A DNA stretch of 64,000 bases from Emticicia fluvialis (GTDB taxonomy: Bacteria; Bacteroidota; Bacteroidia; Cytophagales; Spirosomataceae), in assembly GCF_024793945.1 (NCBI RefSeq), contig NZ_JANUSD010000003.1:62001-126000 (forward strand), read 5' to 3'. The position numbers were made by a program, and so were the translations under genes. This document shows positions 51,824 through 60,309 of this stretch, in pieces; position 1 is the first letter of the stretch, and the number at the start of each line of letters is the position of its first letter. Under the pieces are notes generated by a model. The model was given only the letters and a program-made list of their open reading frames with translations. It was not told the DNA's origin and did no database searches.

Positions 51824-53281
51824 ATGCCCGACAAAAAAGAACCCGAATTTGATGTGCAACGCCAGGCCATTATCGTAATTCATGGCATTGGCGAACAAAG
51901 ACCGATGGATACCCTCCGCGACTTTGTGCAGTCGATAGCCCCTCCGGTACCCCTTGCCGGCAATGCCGATGCCCAAGAGCCACCAAAAAGAAAGTTTTTT
52001 AACAAGCCCGATGCCCTCTCTGAAACCTTTGAGCTGAGACGCCTCACAGCCAGCGAACACGCCAGAACTTTCAAGACCGACTACTTTGAGTATTACTGGG
52101 CCTATAAAATGAGCGGTACGAAGTTATCTGATATTGGCTGGTGGATGAAAGAAATTCTGTGGCGACCCAGGCGAAACATCCCGCCGCGCATCAGGTGGAT
52201 ATACTCTTTTTTCTGGTCGGGTATGGTGCTGGCATTACTGGCTACACTAACCTACTTTGCCGACAAAACCTTTGAGCTGGACTGGAAAAACAGCCTCTAT
52301 GCCTGGCTGACTTCGGTTTCGCCACTGTTACCCAAGCTGCTCGCCATCAGTAAAGTGCTGCTTCCGCTTGTGTGGGCGGGTATCAGCTTTTTTCTGATTT
52401 ACTTTTTAGGCGATGCCGTCAGGTATATGACGCCCCGCACGGGCAATATTGAGCAAAGGCAGGACATCAGGCAAACAGGCATTGAACTACTTACCCGGCT
52501 GCATGAGGCAAAAATTGAAGTACCTGCACCCAAGAAAACAGGCGACAGCCCTGCCCACGAGAAACCCGCCAAACGCTATGTAAACAAATATGACCGCATC
52601 ATTCTGGTTGGCCACAGCCTGGGTTCAGTTATTGCCTACGACTTAATCAAGTTTCTCTGGACCAGGCAAAATGAGTTACTTAAACTGACAAAAACCCAAC
52701 TGGAAGCCATTGAAGACGCCGCAGATAAACTGAATACCGACCCGACAGAAACCAACCGGAACGCCTACCGCGAAAAGCAGTTTGAGCTTTGGGTCAGCCA
52801 GTATCAATCGCTTGGCTCATGGCGTATATCAGACTTCATTACGCTGGGCAGCCCGCTGGCACATGCCGAACTGCTGCTGGCCTCCAGCCCCGCCGACCTG
52901 CAACAAAAGCAGGAAGAACGCGAGTACCCCACCTGCCCGCCAACACCTGAAACAGGCAAAAAATTTACTTTCTTTAGCAACCAGACGCGTAAAACAGCCT
53001 TGCACCATGCCGCGCCTTTTGCACTTACCCGCTGGACAAACATAACCTTTGCCAAAGATTTTGTGGGTGGCAATATTGGTGCTTTCGGGCATGGGGTAGA
53101 AAACCATTATATAGCTGCTGAGGCAAAAGCCCTGAACAAAATACCGTTTCTGTCGCACGTGGCATACTGGAACAGCACCGAACCGAAAACCATAGATTTG
53201 ATACGCAGCAAATTACAGCTGAGAATAAATAAAAAACCTGCAACAAACGTTGGCACAAACACGCAGATTGATAAAGATTGA
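51824..53281 (+). CDS. Membrane-inserted alpha/beta hydrolase, lipase-like
   Basis: The 485-residue protein begins with a strand-turn typical of lipases (QAIIVIHGIGEQRPMDTLRD, 14-33). It has two or three membrane segments in the middle (about 126-146 and 172-198) and then the nucleophile elbow GHSLGS (S265; ILVGHSLGSVIAYDL). Acid and His are probably in DFITLGSPLAHAELL and further on. No signal peptide precedes it. Such a fold with an internal membrane anchor is uncommon. It is followed 29 bp later by the AlkD-like gene. Confidence 0.82.
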   Translation: MPDKKEPEFDVQRQAIIVIHGIGEQRPMDTLRDFVQSIAPPVPLAGNADAQEPPKRKFFNKPDALSETFELRRLTASEHARTFKTDYFEYYWAYKMSGTKLSDIGWWMKEILWRPRRNIPPRIRWIYSFFWSGMVLALLATLTYFADKTFELDWKNSLYAWLTSVSPLLPKLLAISKVLLPLVWAGISFFLIYFLGDAVRYMTPRTGNIEQRQDIRQTGIELLTRLHEAKIEVPAPKKTGDSPAHEKPAKRYVNKYDRIILVGHSLGSVIAYDLIKFLWTRQNELLKLTKTQLEAIEDAADKLNTDPTETNRNAYREKQFELWVSQYQSLGSWRISDFITLGSPLAHAELLLASSPADLQQKQEEREYPTCPPTPETGKKFTFFSNQTRKTALHHAAPFALTRWTNITFAKDFVGGNIGAFGHGVENHYIAAEAKALNKIPFLSHVAYWNSTEPKTIDLIRSKLQLRINKKPATNVGTNTQIDKD

Positions 53282-53310
53282 ATATTTTTAAGGATTAATA
53301 CTATTCAGCT

Positions 53311-53976
53311 ATGACCATTGACGAGATATTGACCGACCTGAAAGCCCGCGCGAACGAGAAGGTGTGGAAGATGAACAAGAAAAACGGTGCGCACGACAAC
53401 CAGTTTGGGGTAATGATGGGCGACATCAGAAAGTTAGCTAACAAGATAAAAACCAACCACACCCTGGGTTTGGAGCTATGGGCAACAGGCAATATTGAAG
53501 CCAGACTGTTGGCAACGCTGGTAATGGTGCCAAAGAATTTATCGGCTGACGAGCTGGATAATATCGCCCGTTCGGAGAAGTTTCCGCAACTGGCCGACTG
53601 GCTGTATTCATACATAATTAAACTACACCCCAACAAAGAAGAACTACGTATAAAGTGGATGCAGGAAACCGAACCCACGGTGGCACGCCATGGCTGGAGC
53701 CTGACGAGTGGCAGAATAACCCGCGAGCCGGAAGGAATAGATATACCCGGGCTGCTCAATAGAATAGAAACCGAAATGCCCACCGCCGACCCATTTGTAC
53801 AATGGACCATGAACTCGGCATTGGCACAGATAGGCATCAATCACCCTCAATACAGGCAACAGGCATTAGCTTTAGGTGAAAAACTAGGCATCTACCGCGA
53901 CTACCCCGTTTCCAAAGGCTGCACCAGCCCCTTCGCCCCCATCTGGATAAACGAAATGGTGAAACGGCAGGGGTGA
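53311..53976 (+). CDS. AlkD-like DNA alkylation repair protein
   Basis: The 221-residue protein is built of HEAT-like helical repeats of the AlkC/AlkD superfamily: FGVMMGDIRKLANKIKTNHT (32-51), LGLELWATGNIEARLLATLV, LADWLYSYIIKLHP, QWTMNSALAQIGI. AlkD glycosylases remove bulky or cationic alkyl bases without flipping them. I did not confirm the catalytic Trp-Trp-Asp set. A truncated copy of residues about 26-67 lies at 57215-57329, beyond the ATPase/DUF4435 pair. Confidence 0.85.
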   Translation: MTIDEILTDLKARANEKVWKMNKKNGAHDNQFGVMMGDIRKLANKIKTNHTLGLELWATGNIEARLLATLVMVPKNLSADELDNIARSEKFPQLADWLYSYIIKLHPNKEELRIKWMQETEPTVARHGWSLTSGRITREPEGIDIPGLLNRIETEMPTADPFVQWTMNSALAQIGINHPQYRQQALALGEKLGIYRDYPVSKGCTSPFAPIWINEMVKRQG

Positions 53977-54200
53977 TAATATGATTGTATAACAAACTAA
54001 TTACATTTTAATATAACATTCAGTAACGTAATTTTTAATAAAATTAATTTTTCACTACATATACTCAATTATAGTAGCTATAAAACTTATTCCACAAAAT
54101 AAATTTGCTTTATATTAATTTCTTGATTTCCTTTAGAATTAAATATTTGGTGGAAATAAAATTCATCAAATTCTCTTAAAAAAATTCAAATTTCAAATAC

Positions 54201-55574
54201 ATGCAAATACAAAGCTTTAAAGTATTTCAATTACATGGGACAGCTAATTATAATATAGACTTTGTCGATAATTACTTAATTCTTGTAGCGGAAAATGGTT
54301 CTGGTAAAACCACTCTTGTGAATATATTTTATTATTTCTTATCAAGACAATGGAAAAAGCTAAATGAATTTAAGTTCGAGAAAATTGAGTTAAAAATTGA
54401 TGATACTATTTACACCTATGAAATGAAATGGAAAAATATTGCTTTAAGAGAAGCAAAAATTTTCAAGAGATTTCCTGGACAATATCAAATTATTGCAGAA
54501 AAAATTCTTCGCGAATATAGTATTAGTGAAATTGCTGAACCACATGAGTTTATTGATTATATAATGTCAGAATATGATATTCCTCGTAGTATTGCTTATG
54601 AGATTGCTCGAATGCTGCGAAATGAAGAAATATCTATTGATAGTTCTAGTGACTTAAAAAAAATAGATGAGGCATTAAATGAAATTTTCAAAAACATACA
54701 AATTGTTTATTTGCCCACATACAGAAGAATTGAAAAAGATTTAAAAAATATATTTCCAGAGCTTGAAGGAAATATGAAAGAATACGAACTCCGTAGAAGA
54801 CTTAGATCAAGAGGTGATAAAACACCTTCTTTTATTGAGCTTGTAGAATTTGGGATGGAAGATGTTAAGGAGAGGATTCAAAATAGGTGTCAGGAATTAA
54901 GACATCATTTTTACAATAATTTGAGTAGAAAAATAACTGGGTCTTATTTAGAAGATATACTAAATAAAAGGTATAAAAGTTTTGATTCAGAGAAAATTCA
55001 AATTTTTAATAGAGAAGCGCTTGATTATTTACTAAATCGACTTGATGATAGTATTATAAGCAAATCCGGAAAAGAAGCTCTTAATGGTTTCGTAGAAATG
55101 GTTCAAAAAAAGGGAGCAATTAGCGATGAAGATAAAATTAACGCTTATTTTGTATGGAAACTATTTCAAATTTACGAAGAGCAACAAAAAGCGGAACTAG
55201 ACATAAATAAATTTGTAGATATATGCAACGATTATATTGGCTCATCAAAACGTTTTTTTTACGATAATGACAATTTTAAAGTTGATATTCAGTTATCGGA
55301 TTCCTTTTCATCAATTGAATATAAAGATTTGTCATCAGGTGAAAAACAAATAGTATCACTTTTTAGCCATTTAATTTTATCAAAACAAAAATACTTTGTA
55401 ATTATTGATGAACCAGAGCTTTCTCTTTCTGTACCATGGCAAGAAAGATTCCTTCAAGATATTGTTAATACAGAAGACTGCGCAGGTATTCTAGCTGTAA
55501 CCCATTCTCCATTCATTTTTAGAAACTTTTTAAAATCATATTCTCATTCTTTAGAAGAGTTTAAGTTCAATTAA
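54201..55574 (+). CDS. OLD/ABC-type ATPase, PARIS AriA-like
   Basis: The 457-residue protein is an ABC-type ATPase of the AAA_15/OLD group: Walker A ENGSGKTT (31-38), a long central helical insertion (about 80-360), signature LSSGEKQ (377-383), Walker B FVIIDEPELS (399-408, D403, E404) and a switch His in VTHSPF (H435). Directly after it, 1 bp past the stop, comes a DUF4435 gene. This order and pairing match AriA-AriB of the PARIS anti-phage system, in which the ATPase senses phage anti-restriction proteins and releases the toxic effector. The gene is strongly AT-rich, a sign of transfer. Other ATPase/DUF4435 systems cannot be excluded. Confidence 0.85.
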   Translation: MQIQSFKVFQLHGTANYNIDFVDNYLILVAENGSGKTTLVNIFYYFLSRQWKKLNEFKFEKIELKIDDTIYTYEMKWKNIALREAKIFKRFPGQYQIIAEKILREYSISEIAEPHEFIDYIMSEYDIPRSIAYEIARMLRNEEISIDSSSDLKKIDEALNEIFKNIQIVYLPTYRRIEKDLKNIFPELEGNMKEYELRRRLRSRGDKTPSFIELVEFGMEDVKERIQNRCQELRHHFYNNLSRKITGSYLEDILNKRYKSFDSEKIQIFNREALDYLLNRLDDSIISKSGKEALNGFVEMVQKKGAISDEDKINAYFVWKLFQIYEEQQKAELDINKFVDICNDYIGSSKRFFYDNDNFKVDIQLSDSFSSIEYKDLSSGEKQIVSLFSHLILSKQKYFVIIDEPELSLSVPWQERFLQDIVNTEDCAGILAVTHSPFIFRNFLKSYSHSLEEFKFN

Positions 55575-55575
55575 T

Positions 55576-56550
55576 ATGTCCTTTCTCAAAACCTTACTAT
55601 TAGCTGCAGAAATACCAGAGGCTTCTTATATTAAATTTCTACAACAGTATAAACTCAAAAAAAACACGTTCCACGTATTTTTTGAAGGAGAAGAAGATAG
55701 GTCATTTTATGTAAATTATATTGAGACATTGATTCCAGAAAATTATGCAAAATTTTATTATGTATGTAATGGAAAAGATAACGTTTATCAAAACCACGAT
55801 TCAATTAATTGGAAAATATATAATAAGAACCGAGCACTATTTTTTACAGATAAAGATTTTGATGACATTTTAAATGTTAAAAGGAAATCGGATGAGAATA
55901 TATTCGTTACTGCATTCTACTCATTCGAAAACTACTTAGTTAATGGATCAATATTAGAAAGGTTTTTGCGAGAATTATGCCGCTTAGAAGTAGACAATCA
56001 TGTTAAGGCCCTAAAAGACATTTTTGAAATTGAATTGAAGAAATTTTCAGACAATGTTTTAGTAATGTCAGCTTGGCTTATTTATGTTATAAAAAATGAT
56101 TATCCAACAAATTTTAACGAAATTGATTTGGATAAAATATTTGTTATTGATAATGATTTAAAAATCAAAAGAAGACAACGAAAGGATTATAAATCTTTAT
56201 ATACTTATTTATGTAAATCAACTGGGACAAATCATAATTTATCATTTAGGGATGTATTACTAATAGCTAGACAACTGAAGCAATTAAGTGTTCCAAAGGT
56301 CTATATTAGAGGCAAATATGAGCTTTGGTTTCTTTTTATCTTTTGCAGAAAAGTAGGTAATAGTACTATTGAAGAGATTAAAGAAAACATTAAAGCTTTT
56401 AATAAAAATAACAATGTTAAAATTTCTAAACCTAATTTGAGTATAGAACTAAAACTACAAAATATTGTTCATATCATGGCACCTAGGATACCTATCCCTA
56501 GTGATGTAAAAAAGTTTTTAGATTTAAATATAGCAAAACTCCAAAATTGA
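55576..56550 (+). CDS. DUF4435 TOPRIM-like effector, PARIS AriB-like
   Basis: The 324-residue protein has the ordered motifs of DUF4435: FFEGEEDRSFY (35-45), VCNGKDNVY (63-71), LFFTDKDFDD (88-97) and VTAFYSFENYL (111-121). The Glu and the Asp pair recall TOPRIM metal-binding residues. In PARIS the AriB protein of this family is the toxic nuclease released by AriA. It follows the ATPase gene by 1 bp, so the two are co-translated. A helical C-terminal half (about 200-324) is of unknown role. The gene is as AT-rich as its partner. Confidence 0.85.
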   Translation: MSFLKTLLLAAEIPEASYIKFLQQYKLKKNTFHVFFEGEEDRSFYVNYIETLIPENYAKFYYVCNGKDNVYQNHDSINWKIYNKNRALFFTDKDFDDILNVKRKSDENIFVTAFYSFENYLVNGSILERFLRELCRLEVDNHVKALKDIFEIELKKFSDNVLVMSAWLIYVIKNDYPTNFNEIDLDKIFVIDNDLKIKRRQRKDYKSLYTYLCKSTGTNHNLSFRDVLLIARQLKQLSVPKVYIRGKYELWFLFIFCRKVGNSTIEEIKENIKAFNKNNNVKISKPNLSIELKLQNIVHIMAPRIPIPSDVKKFLDLNIAKLQN

Positions 56551-56698
56551 TAATTATTAAAATCCTACGTTGTAGTCGCTCCTATCGCTAATTAAATAGG
56601 CTAAACTTAACCGTGGCACGCCTATACTCTATTGGTGCTGGAAGGCGGGTGTGCCGCGTACCCAATTCGACAATCTGCAATTGAAAATCGACAATCCC

Positions 56699-56902
56699 CT
56701 AGTTCGCTATTCTATACTCACTAGGCGACTGCCCTACCCATTGCTTAAAGAAGCGCGTAAAATGTGGAGGATATTTAAAGCACATTTCGTAAGATACCTC
56801 GCTGATAGACTTGCTGAAATCAACCACTTTTTCTTTAGCCAAATCAATCACTTTCCATTGAATATACTCCTGCGCCGATTTCCCTGTTTCTTTTTTTTTC
56901 CC
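56699..56902 (-). pseudogene. C-terminal fragment of an AraC-family gene
   Basis: On the minus strand the frame from 56902 to the stop at 56699 encodes the last 65-70 residues of an AraC/XylS regulator (KKKETGKSAQEYIQWKVIDL, AKEKVVDFSKSISEVSYEMC, FKYPPHFTRFFKQWVGQSPS, EYR). The rest of the gene is missing, cut off at the border of the hairpin repeat at 56903. It is a truncated relic and not a functional regulator. Confidence 0.85.
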
Positions 56903-57108
56903 AGCAGAGTCTCCCGCCTGCATAAGCCCAAAGCCCGGCAAGGGGACTCTGCCGCAGCGGCTTGAGTCACTCATTACATTAGAGTTCTAAGCGCAATCCC
57001 CCTGGCTCAAAACCTTGCCGCTTGTAGAGGTCTCTGCTTTTGTTGTCCCGGCAGAGCCTCCCATGTGCATAAGCCCAAAGCCCGGCAAGGGGACTCTGCC
57101 GCAGCGTA
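56903..57108. repeat. About one and a half copies of the 146-bp hairpin repeat
   Basis: From CAGCAGAGTCTCCC through AGCCCAAAGCCCGGCAAGGG, CTTGAGTCACTCATTACATT and CCTGGCTCAAAACCTTGCCG to a second CGGCAGAGCCTCCC unit. It matches the tandem units at 58532-58965. Each unit can fold through GGCAGAGTC...GGGGACTCTGCC. Confidence 0.85.
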
Positions 57109-57201
57109 AAATCACTTCTTTCTTGCTCTAATGGTAACAGCCTTGCCGTCATTATCAACAAAATAAAACTCCAGTATTTGCCCGGTTACCAGCCCGACTT
57201 C
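57109..57201 (-). pseudogene. 3' fragment of the small lipoprotein gene
   Basis: This sequence is a near-copy of 58974-59065, the 3' end of the lipoprotein gene at 58978-59370, and encodes its last about 28 residues (GLVTGQILEFYFVDNDGKAV, TIRARKK). It ends abruptly at the AlkD fragment. It is part of a duplicated patch with the hairpin repeats. Confidence 0.85.
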
Positions 57202-57214
57202 AAACCAGGTACAC

Positions 57215-57329
57215 GCGTGCCACGGTCAAATTAGGGTAATAATGGGCGACATCAGAAAGTTAGCTAATAAAATAAAGACGAATCATGCCCTGGGTCTGGA
57301 GCTATGGAAAACTGGTAATATTGAAGCAA
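57215..57329 (+). pseudogene. Internal fragment of the AlkD-like gene
   Basis: The bases from about 57215 to 57329 match 53388-53510 with scattered changes and encode MGDIRKLANKIKTNH, ALGLELWKTGNIEA. The frame is preserved in this patch, but start, rest and end are missing. It lies about 3.2 kb from the intact gene, on the far side of the ATPase/DUF4435 pair. From 57330 to about 57440 nothing further is recognised. Confidence 0.85.
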
Positions 57330-57484
57330 TAAGTATAACTCGTAGTGAATTTAAGATGAATACACTAATAGACCTCAAATTAGCACTAATCAAAGATTGT
57401 TGAATTTAATCAGTTAACCTTCCATTCAAACGGAATCCCATAGAGATGGTATATCAGTAGACGTAGATTGGGCTTATAGCTGTG

Positions 57485-57594
57485 TATCCCGTCAGGGATA
57501 ATATATTTATTGTTGAGTATTTAATATATCGTCCCGATGGGACTTTATACGTGTATCAGCAATATTTTCTACCTATATACCATCCCTACGGGAT
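57485..57594. repeat. Hairpin cluster TATCCC/GTCCC family
   Basis: Three short hairpins: TATCCCGTCAGGGATA (57485-57500), GTCCCGATGGGAC (57531-57543) and ATCCCTACGGGAT (57582-57594). They belong to the same family as 13747-13909; the stems change in a paired way. Confidence 0.75.
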
Positions 57595-57839
57595 ACCCAA
57601 TCTTTCAAAAAACGCAGAATCAATCTAAAAGCAATCTAAAACAAGTGCAGATTCATTTCTGCATCAAATGACTTGAAGATGTTGAACTGAATGGTTCAAT
57701 CAAACCCTTTAGAATATTTATTGGCAACTTATATTCTCCGATTCCAGATGCACTACGGGTTAACTACAAGAATTTGCCAGAATAAACTAAAAAAACACGG
57801 TAAAAAGAGATTAAGAAACAGAAACACAACAATAATATT

Positions 57840-58409
57840 CTATTTTATCAGCCTAAGCGTAGTGCAAATATATGGATCGATTGTAATTGTATTCGACCAT
57901 ACCATACCACTCTGAGCATAAGCCCTATATCTATAATCTCCTGCTTGCTTTATTACGGTTACAAAACCTGTTGTTCCACACGAAATAGATGAAGCCTGGC
58001 TACTACGTGTTATTACACCCTCTTTAATATCATCCATATACACCGTGATGGTGCCCGAGTCGGTAATATTAGTCCAGAACATTAAGGTACCTTTAGGTTG
58101 GACAGTAACTATTTTTACAGTAGTGGTCTTTGAGTTTTGCCCGGCTTTTCCTCGGGCATGCAATGTCACAGAGAACTCTTTATTCTCATCAAATTGATAA
58201 GTGGGATTCCTTAAATTTGAAATATCACCGGTTCCAAAATCCCATTCAAAAGATTCTGCATTTAGCGATTTGTTCTGAAACGTAACTTTACCCAAGTCAT
58301 TTTGTTTATAACTAAAATCTGATATTACAGGCGGGATTTCATCCTTTTTGCACCCAAAGAAGAACAATTGAAATAATAACAAAATAGCAAAAGAATACTT
58401 TTTAGTCAT
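57840..58409 (-). CDS. PKD-domain lipoprotein
   Basis: The 189-residue lipoprotein (MTKKYSFAILLLFQLFFFGC, lipobox FFFGC) has one PKD-type beta-sandwich (about 27-105: PPVISDFSYKQNDLGKVTFQ, ESFEWDFGTGDISNLRNPTY, KEFSVTLHARGKAG). A second small beta domain follows (TLMFWTNITDSGTITVYMDD, ISCGTTGFVTVIKQAGDYRY). Both are usual in surface or periplasmic binding proteins. Function is unknown. Confidence 0.88.
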   Translation of the reverse strand: MTKKYSFAILLLFQLFFFGCKKDEIPPVISDFSYKQNDLGKVTFQNKSLNAESFEWDFGTGDISNLRNPTYQFDENKEFSVTLHARGKAGQNSKTTTVKIVTVQPKGTLMFWTNITDSGTITVYMDDIKEGVITRSSQASSISCGTTGFVTVIKQAGDYRYRAYAQSGMVWSNTITIDPYICTTLRLIK

Positions 58410-58531
58410 CGGAAAAGTTTATTTATCGATGCCAAAGTTAATAAATTCAGTCAAAAAAAACCAAATCTAAAGTTTGATTTAACACAAATAAGCTTGCGAA
58501 GATAATGGAATAACAAGGCGGTTCCATTTAT

Positions 58532-58965
58532 TATCCCGGCAGAGTCTCCCGCCTGAATAAGCCCGGCAAGGGGACTCTGCCGCAGCGGCTTGAGTTACTC
58601 ATTACATTAGGGTTCTAAGCGCAATCCTCCTGGCTCAAAACCTTGCCGTTTGTAGAGGTCTCTGCTTTTGTTGTCCCGGCAGAGTCTCCCGTGTGAATAA
58701 GCCCATTGCCCGGCAAGGGGACTCTGCCGCAGCGGCTTGAGTTGCTCATTACATTAGGGTTCTAAGCGCAATCCCCCTGGCTCAAAACCTTGCCATTTGT
58801 ATAGGTCTCTGCTTTTGTTATCCCGGCAGAGTCTCCCGCCTGCATAAGCCCATTGCCCGGCAAGGGGACTCTGCCGCAGCGGCTTGAGTTACTCATTATA
58901 TTAGAGCTTTAAGCAGAGTCTCCCGTGCGCCAAGCCTTGCGGTTTGAAGGGGACTCTGCTTTGTA
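58532..58965. repeat. Tandem repeat, three units of about 146 bp
   Basis: Units at 58532-58673, 58674-58820 and 58821-58965 share CGGCAGAGTCTCCCG, CCCGGCAAGGGGACTCTGCC, GCGGCTTGAGTT, CATTACATTAGGGTT and CCTGGCTCAAAACCTTGCC, and the third diverges near its end. Each has a stem GGCAGAGTC/GGGGACTCTGCC. The same unit recurs in degenerate form at 56903-57108. No open frame. Confidence 0.9.
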
Positions 58966-58977
58966 TCATAGGTAAAA

Positions 58978-59370
58978 CTACTTCTTTCTTGCTTTAATGG
59001 TAACAGCCTTGCCGTCATTATCAACAAAATAAAACTCCAGTATTTGCCCGGTTACCAGCCCGACTTTTTGTTTGTCTTTTTGCAGTTCGGTTGATTTCTC
59101 CTTCTTTACAAGACTGACCTCCATCTTGCCAGCTTCAGAAGCATTGGGTATCACTGACGAGGTTCTCAAAGTACATTTACTTTCAGACTGTGGAATTAAC
59201 TCCAGCAAGAACTCTCCGCCGGCAAATGGGGCCGGATACTCCTTTGCATCAATAATAACATCAAAAGCCTGATAAGTTCCTTTTATTTCAGTCGACAAAT
59301 CCGGCTCAGAAGATTGCTTGCCGCAAGCAAAAAACATAATCGCGAGCATAAGTAGTAAAAGTTGCTTCAT
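58978..59370 (-). CDS. Small lipoprotein, unknown
   Basis: The 130-residue lipoprotein (lipobox FFAC, Cys16) has a beta-rich lipocalin-like domain (KGTYQAFDVIIDAKEYPAPF, EFLLELIPQSESKCTLRTS, TGQILEFYFVDNDGKAVTIK). It shares the signal and the N-terminal layout (CGKxxxEP...) with the gene at 59447-59860 and is probably a paralogue. Its 3' end has been duplicated at 57109-57201. Confidence 0.82.
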   Translation of the reverse strand: MKQLLLLMLAIMFFACGKQSSEPDLSTEIKGTYQAFDVIIDAKEYPAPFAGGEFLLELIPQSESKCTLRTSSVIPNASEAGKMEVSLVKKEKSTELQKDKQKVGLVTGQILEFYFVDNDGKAVTIKARKK

Positions 59371-59446
59371 TAGGTAGAATTTAAGATTAGTAAATAATAC
59401 GTTTGCTTAAAACAAAACACTCATTACTTCCTACAATCATTGATAA

Positions 59447-59860
59447 TTATATTCTTTTTGCTCTAACCATTCTGCTGCTGCCTGTAACTCCGCCGTCATA
59501 TAGTTGTAATACCTGATTGTAGAAAAGTCCATAATCCCCACCGCTATCTAATAAATTAAATTCAATTGCAGTACCTTTCTTTCTTAAAAGAAATCTACTA
59601 TAAAACGGTTCTGTATACATTTTGCCTTCTAAATTAGTTAATTTGAAAACAATTTTATTTTCTCCAATACTAATAATTTCAATTATTACTTCGGGTTGCC
59701 TAGGGTCAACTGCCTCGGTTTTCGTATCCACTACAGTTTCATAGACCCGATATTTACCCACCACCTGTACCGCCAAATCGGTTTGGGGCTCAGGTTCAGC
59801 AGTTGGTTTGCCACAGCCAAAAAATGCAAAGGCCAGCAACAGCAGTAAAAGGTTTTTCAT
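59447..59860 (-). CDS. Small lipoprotein, unknown, paralogue
   Basis: The 137-residue lipoprotein (MKNLLLLLLAFAFFGCGKPT, lipobox FFGC) has a beta domain (GKYRVYETVVDTKTEAVDPR, EVIIEIISIGENKIVFKLTN, FYSRFLLRKKGTAIEFNLLD). It resembles the gene at 58978-59370 in signal and length, but the cores have diverged. No family name is assigned. Confidence 0.8.
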   Translation of the reverse strand: MKNLLLLLLAFAFFGCGKPTAEPEPQTDLAVQVVGKYRVYETVVDTKTEAVDPRQPEVIIEIISIGENKIVFKLTNLEGKMYTEPFYSRFLLRKKGTAIEFNLLDSGGDYGLFYNQVLQLYDGGVTGSSRMVRAKRI

Positions 59861-60108
59861 GCCACAGGATTTGAGATTAGTGATATGTAAAAATAGATAT
59901 ATTGGCTACAATTTGCAAGGGTTGAAATTGCTGTGCATCCTTTTTTAGAAATACTTTTAATTAAAATAAGAATTAAATGAGAAAAAGTCATCAAAATTTC
60001 TGTACGCGAATCAGTAGGGGTTCAATATTTTGAACCCCTACTGAGATAGGCTATCAATTCAAAATCCAACAGCGTACTAAAAGTTCGCCCCACAATCCCC
60101 AACCATAA

Positions 60109-60139
60109 TTTGCCATTCCCCTCAAAAGCCTTATCTTTG
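60109..60139 (+). promoter_or_regulatory. Promoter of the thiamine operon
   Basis: TTTG (60109-60112) and TATCTTTG (60132-60139) are 19 bp apart and match the -33 and -7 elements of Bacteroidota promoters. Transcription would start near 60146, exactly at the beginning of the riboswitch. Confidence 0.75.
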
Positions 60140-60144
60140 CCACG

Positions 60145-60222
60145 GCTTTAGGGGTATTCTGTATAGAATTGAGAGAGTCCCTTTGAACCTGATACGGTTG
60201 ATACCGACGTAGGGAAAAGCGA
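60145..60222 (+). ncRNA. TPP riboswitch (THI element)
   Basis: The sequence has the THI-box order: TAGGGGTATTC, then TTGAGAG, then CCCTTTGAACCTGATACGG, then TTGATACCGACGTAGGGAAA. These are the conserved helices and binding loops of TPP riboswitches, including TGAGA and CTTTGAACCTGAT. It lies about 90 nt before thiM, so thiamine pyrophosphate should shut off the salvage operon. The region 60223-60309 has no clear terminator, so regulation may be translational. Confidence 0.96.
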
Positions 60223-60309
60223 ATAATATATAGCTGCACAGCGCATATCTTATCCACTTTTTTTTCAAAGCTTTCTCGCCCGGGCCATTGTATCCTAAAA
60301 TTCCGAACA

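Noticed and set aside
56699..56974. A functional small AraC-type protein starting in the hairpin repeat
   Set aside because: The first 25 residues come from repeat DNA and the rest is only the C-terminus of an AraC domain, so it is a truncated relic.
57691..57915. 74-residue plus-strand frame
   Set aside because: It has no recognisable composition or context and overlaps the end of the PKD lipoprotein gene on the other strand.
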